Part shown: positions 44,982 through 57,023 of the stretch, piece by piece
How positions within the stretch are numbered: the stretch's first letter is position 1
How the letters are laid out: the number at the start of each line of letters is the position of its first letter
NCBI RefSeq assembly: GCF_905171765.1
Contig: NC_053392.1
Span: 446,366,837-446,430,836, forward strand
From: Bufo bufo
Lineage: Eukaryota; Chordata; Amphibia; Anura; Bufonidae
Reading direction: 5' to 3'
DNA length: 64,000 bases
The notes under the pieces: model-generated
What the model was told of the DNA's origin: nothing
Database searches by the model: none
What the model saw: only the letters and a program-made list of their open reading frames with translations
Position numbers and translations under genes: made by a program

Positions 44982-45626
44982 TGTCACGGATGTATGTGAG
45001 CAACAATAGAACTACACAGTACAGAGCTACTGACTGGACCCAGAACTAGGGAGGATAAAGGGTGACCCCTGTCCGACCCTCAACGCTCTCCCTATTCTGC
45101 TAAAGCACATGCCCGGATCCAAATGGCGGAACGAGGCATGCCCACGTGCCTAAGACTAATGACCCCTGTAACCCCTACAATAGTGGAAGGGGCACGGCCA
45201 CCAGTGCCCTACTCAGTATATGGAGGGAACCGTGGCCACCTCAGATCCAGTCAGAAAATAAACAGGAACACAACAATGTCTGCACACTTAGCTGGAGGTG
45301 TTGCAGCCGCAGAGAAGACGGATCCAAGGACAGGCTGGCAATATCCGGAGTGCTAGCAGCAGCAGAACACAGGTTTAGTGAACTGATAGCTACAAGTGAA
45401 GAAACTAAAGCAAGAGCTACAACTGAAGTGAGAACTATAATCCACATCCTATCATAGGAGGAGGGGGTATATAAAGAGAGGGAAATCAAACACATGAAAA
45501 ACAGCTGTGGTGAAAGAAACCAAAAGTAAACAGAGTAGTGAGAACTCCTCCCAGCTCTAGTAGTGACATCATCACAGGGGTGGAGAAACAGAGCTGTGAG
45601 AACGTCCCAAAGCTCTGGTAGTGACA
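44982..45626 (-). repeat. gypsy 3' LTR
   Basis: 645 bp, tgtcacggatgtatg to gctctggtagtgaca on plus. Contains tatataaa near 45469. The last 18 codons or so of the gag-pol frame lie inside it (stop at 45572-45574). Confidence 0.96.
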
Positions 45627-48600
45627 GTACCCCCCCCTCTACGGGTGGACTCCGGACACCCAGGACCCACCTTCTCAGGATGAGCCCTATGAAATGCCCT
45701 GATGAGGCGAGTGGCTTTAATGTCCGACACCGGAACCCACATCCTCTCCTCAGGACCATAACCCTTCCAATGAACGAGGTACTGAAGAGAACCGCGGACC
45801 ATGCGAGAGTCCACAATTCTGGAAACCTCAAACTCCAGATTGCCATCAACCAAAATCGGAGGAGGAGGCAAAGAGGAGGGTACCGTGGGCTGGACATATG
45901 GTTTTAAGAGAGATCTGTGAAATACATTATGTATCTTCCAAACCCGTGGAAGATCAAGACGGAAGGCAACAGGATTGATGACTGACAAGATTTTATAAGG
46001 CCCAATAAACTTGGGACCCAATTTCCAGGAGGGAACCTTCAACTTAATGTTTCTAGTAGACAACCACACCAGATCACCCACATTCAGGTCCGGACCAGGC
46101 ACACGTCTCTTATCAGCCACACGCCTATACCTCTCACTCATCTTTTTAAGATTACTCTGAATCTTTTGCCAAATGGTAGACAAAGACGAGGAAAATCTCT
46201 CCTCCTCAGGTAAACCAGAAAGAGCCCCTCCCGAGAATGTCCCAAACTGCGGATGGAACCCATATGCACCAAAGAATGGTGACTTATCAGAAGATTCCTG
46301 ACGACGGTTGTTCAGAGCAAACTCAGCAAGAGGGAGAAATGAACACCAATCCTCCTGGTTCTCTGCCACAAAACAGCGCAAATATGTCTCCAGATTCTGA
46401 TTGAGGCGCTCAGTCTGACCATTCGACTGCGGATGAAAAGCAGAAGAGAAGGACAGCCGAACCCCCAGGCGAGAACAGAAAGCCTTCCAGAACCTGGACA
46501 CAAACTGCGTGCCTCTATCGGAAACAATATCAGAGGGAATGCCGTGCAATTTAACAATATGGTCGACAAAAGCTTGCGCCAACGTTTTAGCATTGGGTAA
46601 ACCAGGGAAAGGTACGAAATGAGCCATCTTGCTAAAACGGTCCACCACCACCAGGATCACCGACTTCCCCGAGGAACGAGGAAGATCCGTGATAAAGTCC
46701 ATGGACAGGTGTGTCCAAGGACGGGAAGGAATGGGTAACGGGAGAAGGGAACCTGAAGGCCGTGAACGAGGGACCTTAGCGCGAGCGCACGTCTCACAAG
46801 CAGCCACAAAACCCTCCACCGACTTACGAAGAGCCGGCCACCAAAATCTCCGAGCAATGAGATCTACCGTGGCTCTACTGCCGGGGTGACCAGCAAGAAC
46901 CGTATCATGATGCTCCTTAAAGAGTTTGTGACGTAGCTCAGGAGGCACGAACAACTTCCCAGAAGGACAACGGGCAGGTGTCTCAGTCTGGGCAGCCTGG
47001 ACCTCGGCCTCCAAATCGGAATATAGAGCAGAAACAACTACCCCCTCCGCCAAAATGGGACCCGGGTCCTCGGAGTTTCCTCCTCCCGGAAAACAGCGAG
47101 AGAGAGCATCAGCCTTCACATTTTTTATCCCAGGTCGGAATGTAACAACAAAATTGAATCTGGAGAAGAACAGAGACCATCTGGCCTGTCTCGGATTCAT
47201 ACGCCTGGCCGACTCCAAGTATGCCAGATTCTTATGGTCGGTAAAAACGGTGATAGGGTGCCTGGCCCCCTCCAACCAATGGCGCCATTCCTCGAAAGCC
47301 AACTTGATGGCCAACAACTCCCTATTTCCCACATCATAGTTTCTCTCTGCCGGGGAGAGTTTTTTAGAGAAAAAGGCACAGGGTCGCCACTTGGCAGGGG
47401 AAGGGCCCTGGGACAAAACCGCACCCACACCCACCTCGGAAGCATCCACCTCAACAATAAAAGGTAAGGAAACATCGGGATGCACCAAGACGGGAGCAGA
47501 CGCAAAATTCTCTTTAATCTTAGAAAAGGCTGTAAGCGCCTCCTCCGACCAAGAGGAAAAATCCGCCCCCTTTTTTGTCATGTCAGTGAGGGGTTTGACA
47601 ACAGAGGAATAATTCAAAATGAACTTTCTGTAATAGTTCGCAAAACCCAGAAAGCGCATCAATGCCTTCTGATTCTCAGGAAGCTCCCACTCAAGTACAG
47701 CACGGACCTTCTCGGGATCCATGCGAAAACCAGAAGCAGAGAGGAGAAAACCCAGAAATTGAATCTCCGATACCATAAAAAGACATTTCTCCAGCTTGGC
47801 GTACAATTTATTTTCCCGCAGAATCTGCAGAACCTGAAAAAGATGATCCTGATGGGTCTGAACATCAGGGGAAAAAATCAAAATATCATCAAGATACACC
47901 AATACAAATTTCCCCATTAAATGATAGAAAATACTATTAACAAAATGCTGAAAGACGGCCGGAGCATTCATCAGGCCAAAAGGCATAACGAGATTCTCGA
48001 AATGCCCGTCAGGGGTATTAAAGGCCGTTTTCCATTCATCCCCCTCTCTGACCCTGACCAGGTTGTACGCGCCTCTCAAATCCAATTTGGAAAACACCTT
48101 GGCCCCAACAATTTGATTGAAGAGGTCCGGGATCAGAGGAAGGGGATAGGGATCGCGAATCGTGATACGGTTCAGCTCCCTGAAATCTAGGCAAGGTCTC
48201 AGAGAGCCATCTTTCTTTTTAACAAAAAAAAAAACCGCGGCCACAGGTGACTTTGAGGGACGAATATGCCCCTTTTCGAGACTCTCGGAGATGTAAGTTC
48301 GCATAGCGATTCTTTCCGGTTGTGAAAGATTGTAGAGGCGTGCTTTTGGCAGCTTGGCGCCGGGAATGAGGTTAATGGGACAGTCAAACTCCCGGTGAGG
48401 AGGTAGCTCCTGAACACCGCTCTCGGAAAACACGTCCGAGAAATCAGAGAGAAATGATGGCAGCGTTTTAGTAGACACCTCTGCAAAAGTCGCTGTGAGA
48501 CAATTCTCTCTACAAAAATCACTCCACTCATTTATTTGCCTTCCTTGCCAATCAATAGTGGGGTTATGTCTAGTGAGCCAGGGTAACCCCAAAACTAGAG

Positions 48601-49840
48601 GAGACGGCAATCCGTTAAGGACAAAACAAGATATATCCTCCACATGAGTGTCACCTACAGCTAGCCGGATATTGTGAACAATGCCCTTTAGAGATCTCTG
48701 TGAGAGTGGAGCAGAGTCAATAGCAAAAACAGGTATATCTTTATCTAATGTGCAAACCTGAAAACCATGCATGGCTACAAATTGAGTGTCAATAAGATTG
48801 ACGGCCGCTCCACTATCGACAAAAATCTCACAAGAAATGACTTTGCTCTCTAGCGCCACCCTGGCAGACAGGAGAAAACGGGAACTGCAGGTCAGAGGAA
48901 AAGCATCAAATCCTACATCAACTTTGCCCAAAGTAGCAGAACTTGATGATTTACCTTTTGAGATTTTTCTCTTATTATCGCTCTTAGTACGGTTCAAGAA
49001 TCTCCTAGACGGACAAACATTTGCCAAATGACCTATGCCCCCACAACAAAAACAGACCATACTCTGAGGACTAAATCCTCTTTTATCAGGGGCAAGTCGA
49101 CCTAGCTGCATGGGCTCCTCCTCAGAGGGGAGCGAGACAGGATGAGGCCCCTGCACACTGAATGAGTCCGCACCACTGCCCCTAGACTGACAATGGCTGG
49201 ACAGAGAGGTCTCGTTTCTTTCTCTTAGACGCCTGTCAAGGCGTACCGCCAATGACATGGCAGACTCTAAGGACGTTGGTCTCTCATGGAAAGCAAACGC
49301 ATCCTTTAATCTCTCCGAGAGACCATGACAGAACTGACTCCGGAGTGCAGCATCATTCCAACCCGAATCAGCTGCCCATCTCCGAAATTCAGAACAATAA
49401 AGCTCCGCAGACCGTTTGTTCTGGCATAAAACACGTAGGTTAGATTCGGCCAGAGCAACACGATCCGGGTCATCATAAATCTGCCCCAGGGCCACAAAAA
49501 ATCCCTCCACGGATCGAAGGGAGGGATCCCCTGATGGCAGCGAAAAAGCCCAAGTCTGAGCATTACCCCTGAGCAGGGAAATGACAATCCTCACCCTCTG
49601 CTCCTGATTACCAGAAGAGTGAGGACACAAGCAAAAATGGAGTTTGCATGCCTCTCTGAAACGAACAAAATTCTCACTGCCCCCGGAGAACGTCTCCGGA
49701 AGTGAGACCTTTGGCTCGCAACAGACTCCATGAGCCGGAGCAGGGCCCAATGCTTGAAGCTGGGTCATAGATTGACGGAGATCCGCTACTTCCAAAGAAA
49801 GACCCTGCATGCGGTCAAACAGGTCAGAAAGCGGATCCAT
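45572..49840 (-). CDS. gag-pol polyprotein of Ty3/gypsy chromovirus
   Basis: A single 1422-residue frame without stop or shift. Order, with approximate residues: gag with a capsid-like region; CCHC knuckle CFCCGGIGHLANVC (about 262-275); aspartic protease FVDSGAAVNLID (about 340); reverse transcriptase with FVLVYLDDILIF (about 645-656); RNase H starting VEVDASEVGVGAVLSQ (about 795); integrase with the HHCC finger (H..H then CETCARAK, about 975-1020), catalytic MDFITDL, VSDRGTQF and NGQTERLNQ (Asp, Asp, Glu); and a C-terminal chromodomain, YLVHWKGYGPEERMWVPV (about 1350-1367), which guides integration toward modified chromatin. Gag and pol are fused without frameshift. The start at 49840 lies 31 bases from the 5' LTR. 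All catalytic motifs I can check are present, so it may be active. Confidence 0.97.
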   Translation of the reverse strand: MDPLSDLFDRMQGLSLEVADLRQSMTQLQALGPAPAHGVCCEPKVSLPETFSGGSENFVRFREACKLHFCLCPHSSGNQEQRVRIVISLLRGNAQTWAFSLPSGDPSLRSVEGFFVALGQIYDDPDRVALAESNLRVLCQNKRSAELYCSEFRRWAADSGWNDAALRSQFCHGLSERLKDAFAFHERPTSLESAMSLAVRLDRRLRERNETSLSSHCQSRGSGADSFSVQGPHPVSLPSEEEPMQLGRLAPDKRGFSPQSMVCFCCGGIGHLANVCPSRRFLNRTKSDNKRKISKGKSSSSATLGKVDVGFDAFPLTCSSRFLLSARVALESKVISCEIFVDSGAAVNLIDTQFVAMHGFQVCTLDKDIPVFAIDSAPLSQRSLKGIVHNIRLAVGDTHVEDISCFVLNGLPSPLVLGLPWLTRHNPTIDWQGRQINEWSDFCRENCLTATFAEVSTKTLPSFLSDFSDVFSESGVQELPPHREFDCPINLIPGAKLPKARLYNLSQPERIAMRTYISESLEKGHIRPSKSPVAAVFFFVKKKDGSLRPCLDFRELNRITIRDPYPLPLIPDLFNQIVGAKVFSKLDLRGAYNLVRVREGDEWKTAFNTPDGHFENLVMPFGLMNAPAVFQHFVNSIFYHLMGKFVLVYLDDILIFSPDVQTHQDHLFQVLQILRENKLYAKLEKCLFMVSEIQFLGFLLSASGFRMDPEKVRAVLEWELPENQKALMRFLGFANYYRKFILNYSSVVKPLTDMTKKGADFSSWSEEALTAFSKIKENFASAPVLVHPDVSLPFIVEVDASEVGVGAVLSQGPSPAKWRPCAFFSKKLSPAERNYDVGNRELLAIKLAFEEWRHWLEGARHPITVFTDHKNLAYLESARRMNPRQARWSLFFSRFNFVVTFRPGIKNVKADALSRCFPGGGNSEDPGPILAEGVVVSALYSDLEAEVQAAQTETPARCPSGKLFVPPELRHKLFKEHHDTVLAGHPGSRATVDLIARRFWWPALRKSVEGFVAACETCARAKVPRSRPSGSLLPLPIPSRPWTHLSMDFITDLPRSSGKSVILVVVDRFSKMAHFVPFPGLPNAKTLAQAFVDHIVKLHGIPSDIVSDRGTQFVSRFWKAFCSRLGVRLSFSSAFHPQSNGQTERLNQNLETYLRCFVAENQEDWCSFLPLAEFALNNRRQESSDKSPFFGAYGFHPQFGTFSGGALSGLPEEERFSSSLSTIWQKIQSNLKKMSERYRRVADKRRVPGPDLNVGDLVWLSTRNIKLKVPSWKLGPKFIGPYKILSVINPVAFRLDLPRVWKIHNVFHRSLLKPYVQPTVPSSLPPPPILVDGNLEFEVSRIVDSRMVRGSLQYLVHWKGYGPEERMWVPVSDIKATRLIRAFHRAHPEKVGPGCPESTRRGGGTVTTRALGRSHSSVSPPL
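45627..45641 (-). promoter_or_regulatory. polypurine tract of gypsy element
   Basis: gtacccccccctcta on plus is a purine run on the element strand, directly beside the 3' LTR. This is the usual start site of plus-strand DNA synthesis in LTR elements. It lies within the coding frame. Confidence 0.8.
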
Positions 49841-49871
49841 GTCAAAAAAGGACGGTTTTGGTGGATTATAA

Positions 49872-50516
49872 TGTCACGGATGTATGTGAGCAACAATAGA
49901 ACTACACAGTACAGAGCTACTGACTGGACCCAGAACTAGGGAGGATAAAGGGTGACCCCTGTCCGACCCTCAACGCTCTCCCTATTCTGCTAAAGCACAT
50001 GCCCGGATCCAAATGGCGGAACGAGGCATGCCCACGTGCCTAAGACTAATGACCCCTGTAACCCCTACAATAGTGGAAGGGGCACGGCCACCAGTGCCCT
50101 ACTCAGTATATGGAGGGAACCGTGGCCACCTCAGATCCAGTCAGAAAATAAACAGGAACACAACAATGTCTGCACACTTAGCTGGAGGTGTTGCAGCCGC
50201 AGAGAAGACGGATCCAAGGACAGGCTGGCAATATCCGGAGTGCTAGCAGCAGCAGAACACAGGTCCAGTGAACTGATAGCTACAAGTGAAGAAACTAAAG
50301 CAAGAGCTACAACTGAAGTGAGAACTATAATCCACATCCTATCATAGGAGGAGGGGGTATATAAAGAGAGGGAAATCAAACACATGAAAAACAGCTGTGG
50401 TGAAAGAAACCAAAAGTAAACAGAGTAGTGAGAACTTCTCCCAGCTCTAGTAGTGACATCATCACAGGGGTGGAGAAACAGAGCTGTGAGAACGTCCCAA
50501 AGCTCTGGTAGTGACA
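49872..50516 (-). repeat. gypsy 5' LTR
   Basis: 645 bp, nearly identical to the 3' LTR. The 31-base leader between it and the gag start (on minus: ttataatccaccaaaaccg and on) does not begin with TGG, so no standard tRNA primer-binding site is obvious. The first LTR bases on the element strand are tgtcactaccagagc, repeated slightly inside as tgtcactactagagc. Confidence 0.96.
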
Positions 50517-50603
50517 ATAACATTTATAATGAAATAACCACAAATGTCTTTTCTGTGCTTACATCATTATCAGTTTTATTCAACCCCCAAGTGACATTCA
50601 ATC

Positions 50604-51608
<1,005 letters not shown>

Positions 51609-52030
51609 ACCAGTAAATGTCTAGAAGGAGCTGAGTATTACAGTCCTTTTAAATCTGCCTAATTGGTGCTTATTATGCTTGATTGCTGCTCCTTGACATC
51701 CACAGGTGTTTTCAATACCTGATCGAAAACACTTGAATGAACCTCTGTTCTTAAGAGTGGTAGTCTTTAAGGGGTTGAATAATTGTGTCAATGAAGAAAT
51801 CACAAAAAAAACATTTAATACTGTATTACAAAAACAATTGATGTCATTTTAGTTGCATTTGGTTCTTTAAAACTCCTTGTAAGATTTCATTCTGAACACA
51901 ATTACAAATGTACACTAAATTCCCTAAAACCCTTTATAGCATTGGGGGTTGAATAATTTTGAACACAACTGTAAATGTAATCGAGTGGAAATGTGGGACA
52001 AAGTATTGAAGCATAAGCTTCCAAGTTAAG

Positions 52031-52124
52031 GAGGGGGCGCGCGGCAATTACCCACTCCCGACTCGGGGAGGTAGTGACGATAAATAACAATACAGGACTC
52101 TTAAGATGCCCTGTTATTGGAATG
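52031..52124 (+). pseudogene. 18S rRNA-derived fragment (copy b)
   Basis: gcgcgcggcaattaccca, gactcggggaggtagtgacg, aataacaatacaggactctt and gccctgttattggaatga correspond to about nucleotides 455-560 of vertebrate 18S rRNA, directly 3' of the segment found in copy a. Before the Tc1 insertion, copies a and b belonged to one repeat unit. Confidence 0.9.
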
Positions 52125-52197
52125 ATTAATAAAAAATTATAGGGAATGTCACTGTGGTATTTTTGATTTGTAAACGTTAGACAGGAGAGGCCTTGCT

Positions 52198-52390
52198 GCC
52201 ACTTTGTTGACTCTAAATAACTTCTGCCTGATCGCACGTCCCTGTGACGCCCACTATCCATTTGGATATCTTCTCTATCAACTTTCGATGTTCTTTTCTG
52301 AGCCTACCATGTTGATCACGGTTATCGGCAAATCAGGGCTCCACGCCGCAGAGGGAGCATGAGAAAGAGAGACCACATCCAAGAAAGGTT
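52198..52390 (+). pseudogene. 18S rRNA-derived fragment (copy c)
   Basis: gttgactctaaataacttct, gatcgcacgtccctgtgacg, then ctctatcaactttcgatg and the gcctaccatg and accacatccaag blocks cover about 18S nucleotides 275-465. A short stretch in the middle is shortened compared with the gene. Confidence 0.85.
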
Positions 52391-52639
52391 AATTGATTCA
52401 AATTAAATATGATAGAGTGGAAATATGGGACAAAGTATTAAAGCGTAAATGTGGGACAACTTTTTAAAGTTTAAGCATTGAATGAAAGGATGTGGTGCGC
52501 ATCAATTAATGAAGAATTTTTAAAATTTTATTCCCTGTCAACTATGCAGAGCACGGGTTTCTATCCGGCAAAATTAGAAAAATGTCACCTGACAATGTAA
52601 CAGACGATTTTTTTTTAAATTTATGTTCCTGTCACCTAT

Positions 52640-52790
52640 GCAGAGGTGCCCCAGTGACATCCACCATCCATTTGGATATCTTCGATGTTCTTTTCTGAGC
52701 CTACCATGTTGATCACGGATATCGGCGAATCAGGGTTCCACGCCGGCGAGGGAGCGTGAGAAAGAGAGACCACATGCAAGGGAGATAAAT
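52640..52790 (+). pseudogene. 18S rRNA-derived fragment (copy d)
   Basis: Diverged repeat of copy c: ccatccatttggatatcttc, tgagcctaccatgttgatca, gaatcagggttccacgccg. It lies about 410 bp after the matching part of copy c, so the 18S piece is part of a ~410-bp tandem unit. Confidence 0.82.
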
Positions 52791-52839
52791 GTATTCAATT
52801 TTTTTTTGATTGAGCGGAAATATGGGAAAAGTTATTGAG

Positions 52840-52995
52840 GCGCAAATGTAGGACAAATTATTAAAGCGCAAATGTGGGACAAATTATTGAAGCGCAAATG
52901 TGGGACAAATTATTGAAGCGCAATTGTGGGACAAATTAATAAAGCGCAATTGTGGGACGAATTATTGAAGCGCAAATGTGGTACAACTTGTTAAA
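52840..52995 (+). repeat. 26-bp minisatellite
   Basis: gcgcaaatgtgggacaaatt plus attgaa repeats six times at 26-bp spacing (52840, 52866, 52892 and on). The same phrase occurs singly at about 51985 and 52440, once per ~410-bp unit. Confidence 0.93.
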
Positions 52996-55047
52996 GTTTA
53001 AGCATTGAATAAAAGGAGGTGGCGTGCATCAATTAAAGAAGAATTTCAGAAATTTTATTCCCTGTCACCTATGCAGAGCAGGAGTTTATTCACGTCCAAA
53101 AATTTTAAAATGTCAACCCAATAATGTAACAAAAATTAAAGAAATTTATTAACCTGTCTACTTGGTAGAGTAGGAGTCTATTTTTTACCTGTCTACTAGG
53201 TATAGCAGTGGTACATCACACCCAAAAATTTGTGAATTTCACCAGAAAATTTAACTGACAAATTAGTGAAATGACATAAAATACGTACAAAAACAAAATA
53301 AAAAATTTATGCGGTGGAGGTCTATATAGACTAGGAGTTTGAGGAGGCGGTGGACTTAGCAGTGTAGGTGGAAGCGGAGGTGGAGGAGGTCGAGGTAGCC
53401 AACACTGGTTTTTGGTTTTAATAAAAAAATGTTTTATTATGGTACACTCCAAAAGAGTGTGAAATATCCAAAATACAAGAATGAGCAATTACGCTTGCAG
53501 TATAACAATGGCTGGTTGAGGCCGGTATACATGTCTATTCTGCACAAGGTATGGACAAGTCCTGTAGGATCCATGCCTGGTTCATTTTAATGAACGTGAG
53601 CTTGTCCACATTGGCTGTGGACAGGCGGCTGCGCTTGTCTGTGATGACGCCCCCTGCCGTGCTAAACACACGTTCAGATAATACACTGGCTGCAGGGCAG
53701 GCCAGGACCTCCAAGGCGTAAAGGGCAAGCTCACGCCATGTGCCCAATTTGGGGACTCAGTAGTTGAAGGGGGCAGACCCGTCATTCAGTACGTGTAGGC
53801 GTGTGCACACATACTGCTCCACCATGTTGATGAAATGCTGCCTCCTGCTAAGACGTTCCATATCAGCTGGGGGTGCTGGTTGTTGTGGCGTGCTGACAAA
53901 GCTTTTCCACATTTCGGCTATGCTAACCCTGCCTTCTGAGGTGCTGGCGGTGCCCCAGCTGCGTTGGCGACATCTTCCTCGTCCTCTGCCTTTGCCGTGT
54001 GCTTCCACTATGCCCCCGCTGTCAGGTGGGAATGCCACCAGCAGCGCGTCTACCAGCGTGCGCTTGTACTCGCGCATCTTATGATCACGCTCGAGTGAGG
54101 GAATAAAGGACGGTACGTTGTCCTTGTAATGGGGATCCAGCAGCGTGGCCACCCAGTAAACAGCACAAGTTAGAATGTGGGCAACTCGGCGGACGTTGCG
54201 GAGATACTGCAGCATGTAATCGCTTATGTGTGCCAGGCTGCCCAGAGGCAACGAAGAGCTGTCCTCTGTGGGAGGTGTATCGTCTGTGTCCTCTGTATCC
54301 CACCAGCCAAGCACCGTGATGGCCATGAGCTGGTTTGGGTGCCACCCTGCTGTGAACAAGGTTTCTCCTCCTCCATCTCCTTCTACTCATCCTCCAGAAC
54401 TGTGAACTGGCTGGACAACTGTTTACCTGGCGTTTGTGGGTGCAGGAACTTACCCTCAGAGCCACTTGTGAATGACTGGCCAGAAACCCTATGAAATGAT
54501 CCCTCCTTCTCCTCCCCCTCCTGTGCCACATCCTCTTCCATTATCGTCAGCAGCGTTTTTTCAAGGAGGCATAGAAGTGGAATAGTAACGCTGAGAATGG
54601 CATTGTCGGCACTGTCCATGTTGGTGGAGTACTCGAAACAGCGCAACAAGGAACACAGGTCTCGCATGGAGGCCCAGTCATTGGTGATGAAGTGGTGCTG
54701 TTCCGCAGAGCGACTCACCCGTGCGTGCTGCAGCTGAAACTCCACTAGCGCCTGCTGCTGCTCGCACAGTCTGGCCAGCATGTGCAAGGTGGAGTTCCAC
54801 CTTGTGGGCACGACGCATATGAGGTGGTGAGCGGGAAGGCCGAAGTTACGCTGCAGCGCTGACAGGCGAGCAGCAGCAGGGTGAGAACGCAAAAAGCGCG
54901 CATAGATGGCCCGCACTTTATGCAGCAGCTCTGACTTATCGGGGTAATTTTTAAGGAACCTCTGCACCACCAAATTCAGCACATGCGCAAGGCAAGGGAT
55001 GTGCGTCAAACCGGCAAGTCCCAGAGCTGCTACAAGATTTCGCCCAT

Positions 55048-55110
55048 GTAACATGCTTTTGAAATGAAAATTGATAAAAGTTAATAAAGATTATATTTAA
55101 AAAAAAAAAA
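55048..55110 (+). mobile_element. tiny poly(A) retroposition with target duplication
   Basis: A 63-bp insert ending in a run of 13 or so A, with aataaa about 15 bases before the tail. Flanked by agatttcgcccat (55035-55047) and agattttgcccat (55111-55123), a 13-bp duplication with one change. This is the mark of LINE-mediated insertion of the last few dozen bases of a polyadenylated RNA. It breaks the hAT 3 coding region. The source RNA is unknown. Confidence 0.85.
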
Positions 55111-56375
55111 AGATTTTGCCCATTATCGCACACCACCAGGCCGGGCTTGAGGCTCACTGGCACCAACCGCTCATCGGTCTGTTCTGCAAGGCCCTTCCAC
55201 AGCTCCTGCGCGGTGTGAGGTTTGTCCCCCTATTAGATACGTTTTAAAACTGCCTGCTGTCGTTTACCCCTGGCTGTGCTGAAGTTGGTGGTGAAGGTGT
55301 TACGCTGACCGGATGAGGAGGCGGTAGAGGATGAGGAAGCAGAGTAGGAGGAGGAAGCAACAGGAGGCAAACTGAAGCGCCCTTCAATCCTCGGTGGTGG
55401 AAGGACAAACTGCTATCCGCCTCAGGCCCAGCCACCACTGCATTTACCCAGTGTGCTGTTATGGAGATATAACGTCCCTGACCGTGCTTAATGGTCCACG
55501 TATCCGTAGTGAGTTGCAGCTTGCCACAGATGGCGTTGCGCAGTGCACACCTGATTTTGTCCCCTACTTGGTTGTGCAGGCTCGCCTGGAAAAGTAGTGG
55601 CGGCTGGGCACGACGTACTGTGGGACAGCCACCGCCATAAGGATTTAAAACTATCCGTCTCCACCAGACGGAATGACAGCATTTCAAAGGCCAGTAATTT
55701 AGAAATGCTGGCATTCAGGGCTAGGGATCGTGGGTGGGTAGGGGGGTACTTCCTCTTCCTATCCAATGTTTGGGAGATGGAGAGCTGAATGCTTCCATGG
55801 GACATTGTGGAGATGCTTGTGGACCCAGGTGGTGATGTTGCTCGCAGATCCTCTGTTTGCAGGAAGCAGGAGGAGCCAGAGACGTTTCTTGGTTTTTGAG
55901 GTGTTTACTCCACTGCAACTTGTGCTTAGCACTTAAATGCCTGGTCATGCAGGTTGTGCTCAGGTTGAGAACGTTTATGCCTCGCTTCAGGCTCTGATTG
56001 CACAACGTGCAAACCACTCGTGTCATGTCGTCAGCACATTGTCTTAAGAACTGCAACGCCAGGGAACTCCTTGGAGCTGGCTTTGGTGTGCTCGCTTGCT
56101 GCGGTGGGCAGTAGCAGGCGTACTGTCTAGAGGATGGCCGCTCTGCTTTTGCACCCTGCTCCCTCTTCTGCTGTGCTGGTGGCTCTGTGCGACCACCGCC
56201 TCTTCCTCCAAAGTACATAGGTCACTCGCATGAACTTGATTCCATGTGGGGTCGAGGACCTCATCGTCCTCCACATCATCTTCCACCCAGTCTTCACCCC
56301 TGCCCTCCTTATCGGTCTGCACACTTTTGAAAGCCCCAGCAGTTGGCACCTGTGTTTCGTCATTATCCGAGACGT

Positions 56376-57023
56376 TGTAATGACCGGCGTCACGCACAGG
56401 GAGGGAAAAGGGAAAGCCCTGCCCAAGGGAGAGGGAAAGGTGGTGACCCCTGACTCACCTTGCGGCTGGCACCTGACTGCCCTGACGTCCCTAGATGGGT
56501 TCCTCACCCGTGCGGCGATCACGTGCCTAAACCCTGGCTTTCCCTACAATGAGCCCTAGATAGTGAACGGGCCGGTGGGATCGCTAGTCCGCACCACTGA
56601 CACTAAGAGGGAAACACCAGGAAGGGGACAGACAATACAGACAAACACATACACCCAGGTGGGTGACCACAGCAGTCCACAAAGGTCCAACAGGGATCCG
56701 GAGGGTAGCGTTCTGGACCAACAACCAGAGAACGCAGCAACACAGCTCCAGAGGGTCAGAATAGATGTCCAGGCAGGAAGCTCTATATCTGGCAACCAGA
56801 GAAGTGTGAGAGGGGAATATAAGGAGGTTGGGAGTGCTGGACAAGGAACAGCTGAGGAGAAAGAGCTACGGATCCCTGAGTGAGCCAAAAGGGTTGCAAA
56901 GCAAACCCAGAAAGCTACCATAAGGAAACAGCCCTATCTTACATAGAGCGCGCAGCCAACCGCTGCCACTTCCTGACCCCGGGTATAACGGAGTCAGGTG
57001 TGGTTCTTGACACCCTCGTGACA
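56376..57023. repeat. solo LTR 2 (648 bp)
   Basis: Starts tgtaatgaccggcgtcac, ends gacaccctcgtgaca, flanked by gacgt on both sides (56371-56375, 57024-57028). If it and one duplication copy are ignored, the hAT 3 frame continues without shift from MGGPSQHV to SDNDETQVPT, which supports these borders. Orientation is not determined. Confidence 0.9.

Larger units (their letters stand above)
44982..50516 (-). mobile_element. Ty3/gypsy chromovirus, structurally intact
   Basis: Two 645-bp LTRs (44982-45626 and 49872-50516) flank a single gag-pol frame. Five-base target duplications ataac lie at 44977-44981 and 50517-50521. By eye the LTRs differ at only three positions (two near 45389 against 50279, one near 45547 against 50437), under 0.5 percent, so insertion is recent. 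The element is 5.5 kb, on the minus strand. Confidence 0.97.

Noticed and set aside
45123..45457. Frames in the gypsy LTR, repeated at 50013-50347
   Set aside because: They lie in the LTRs, antisense to the element, and only look conserved because the LTRs are identical.
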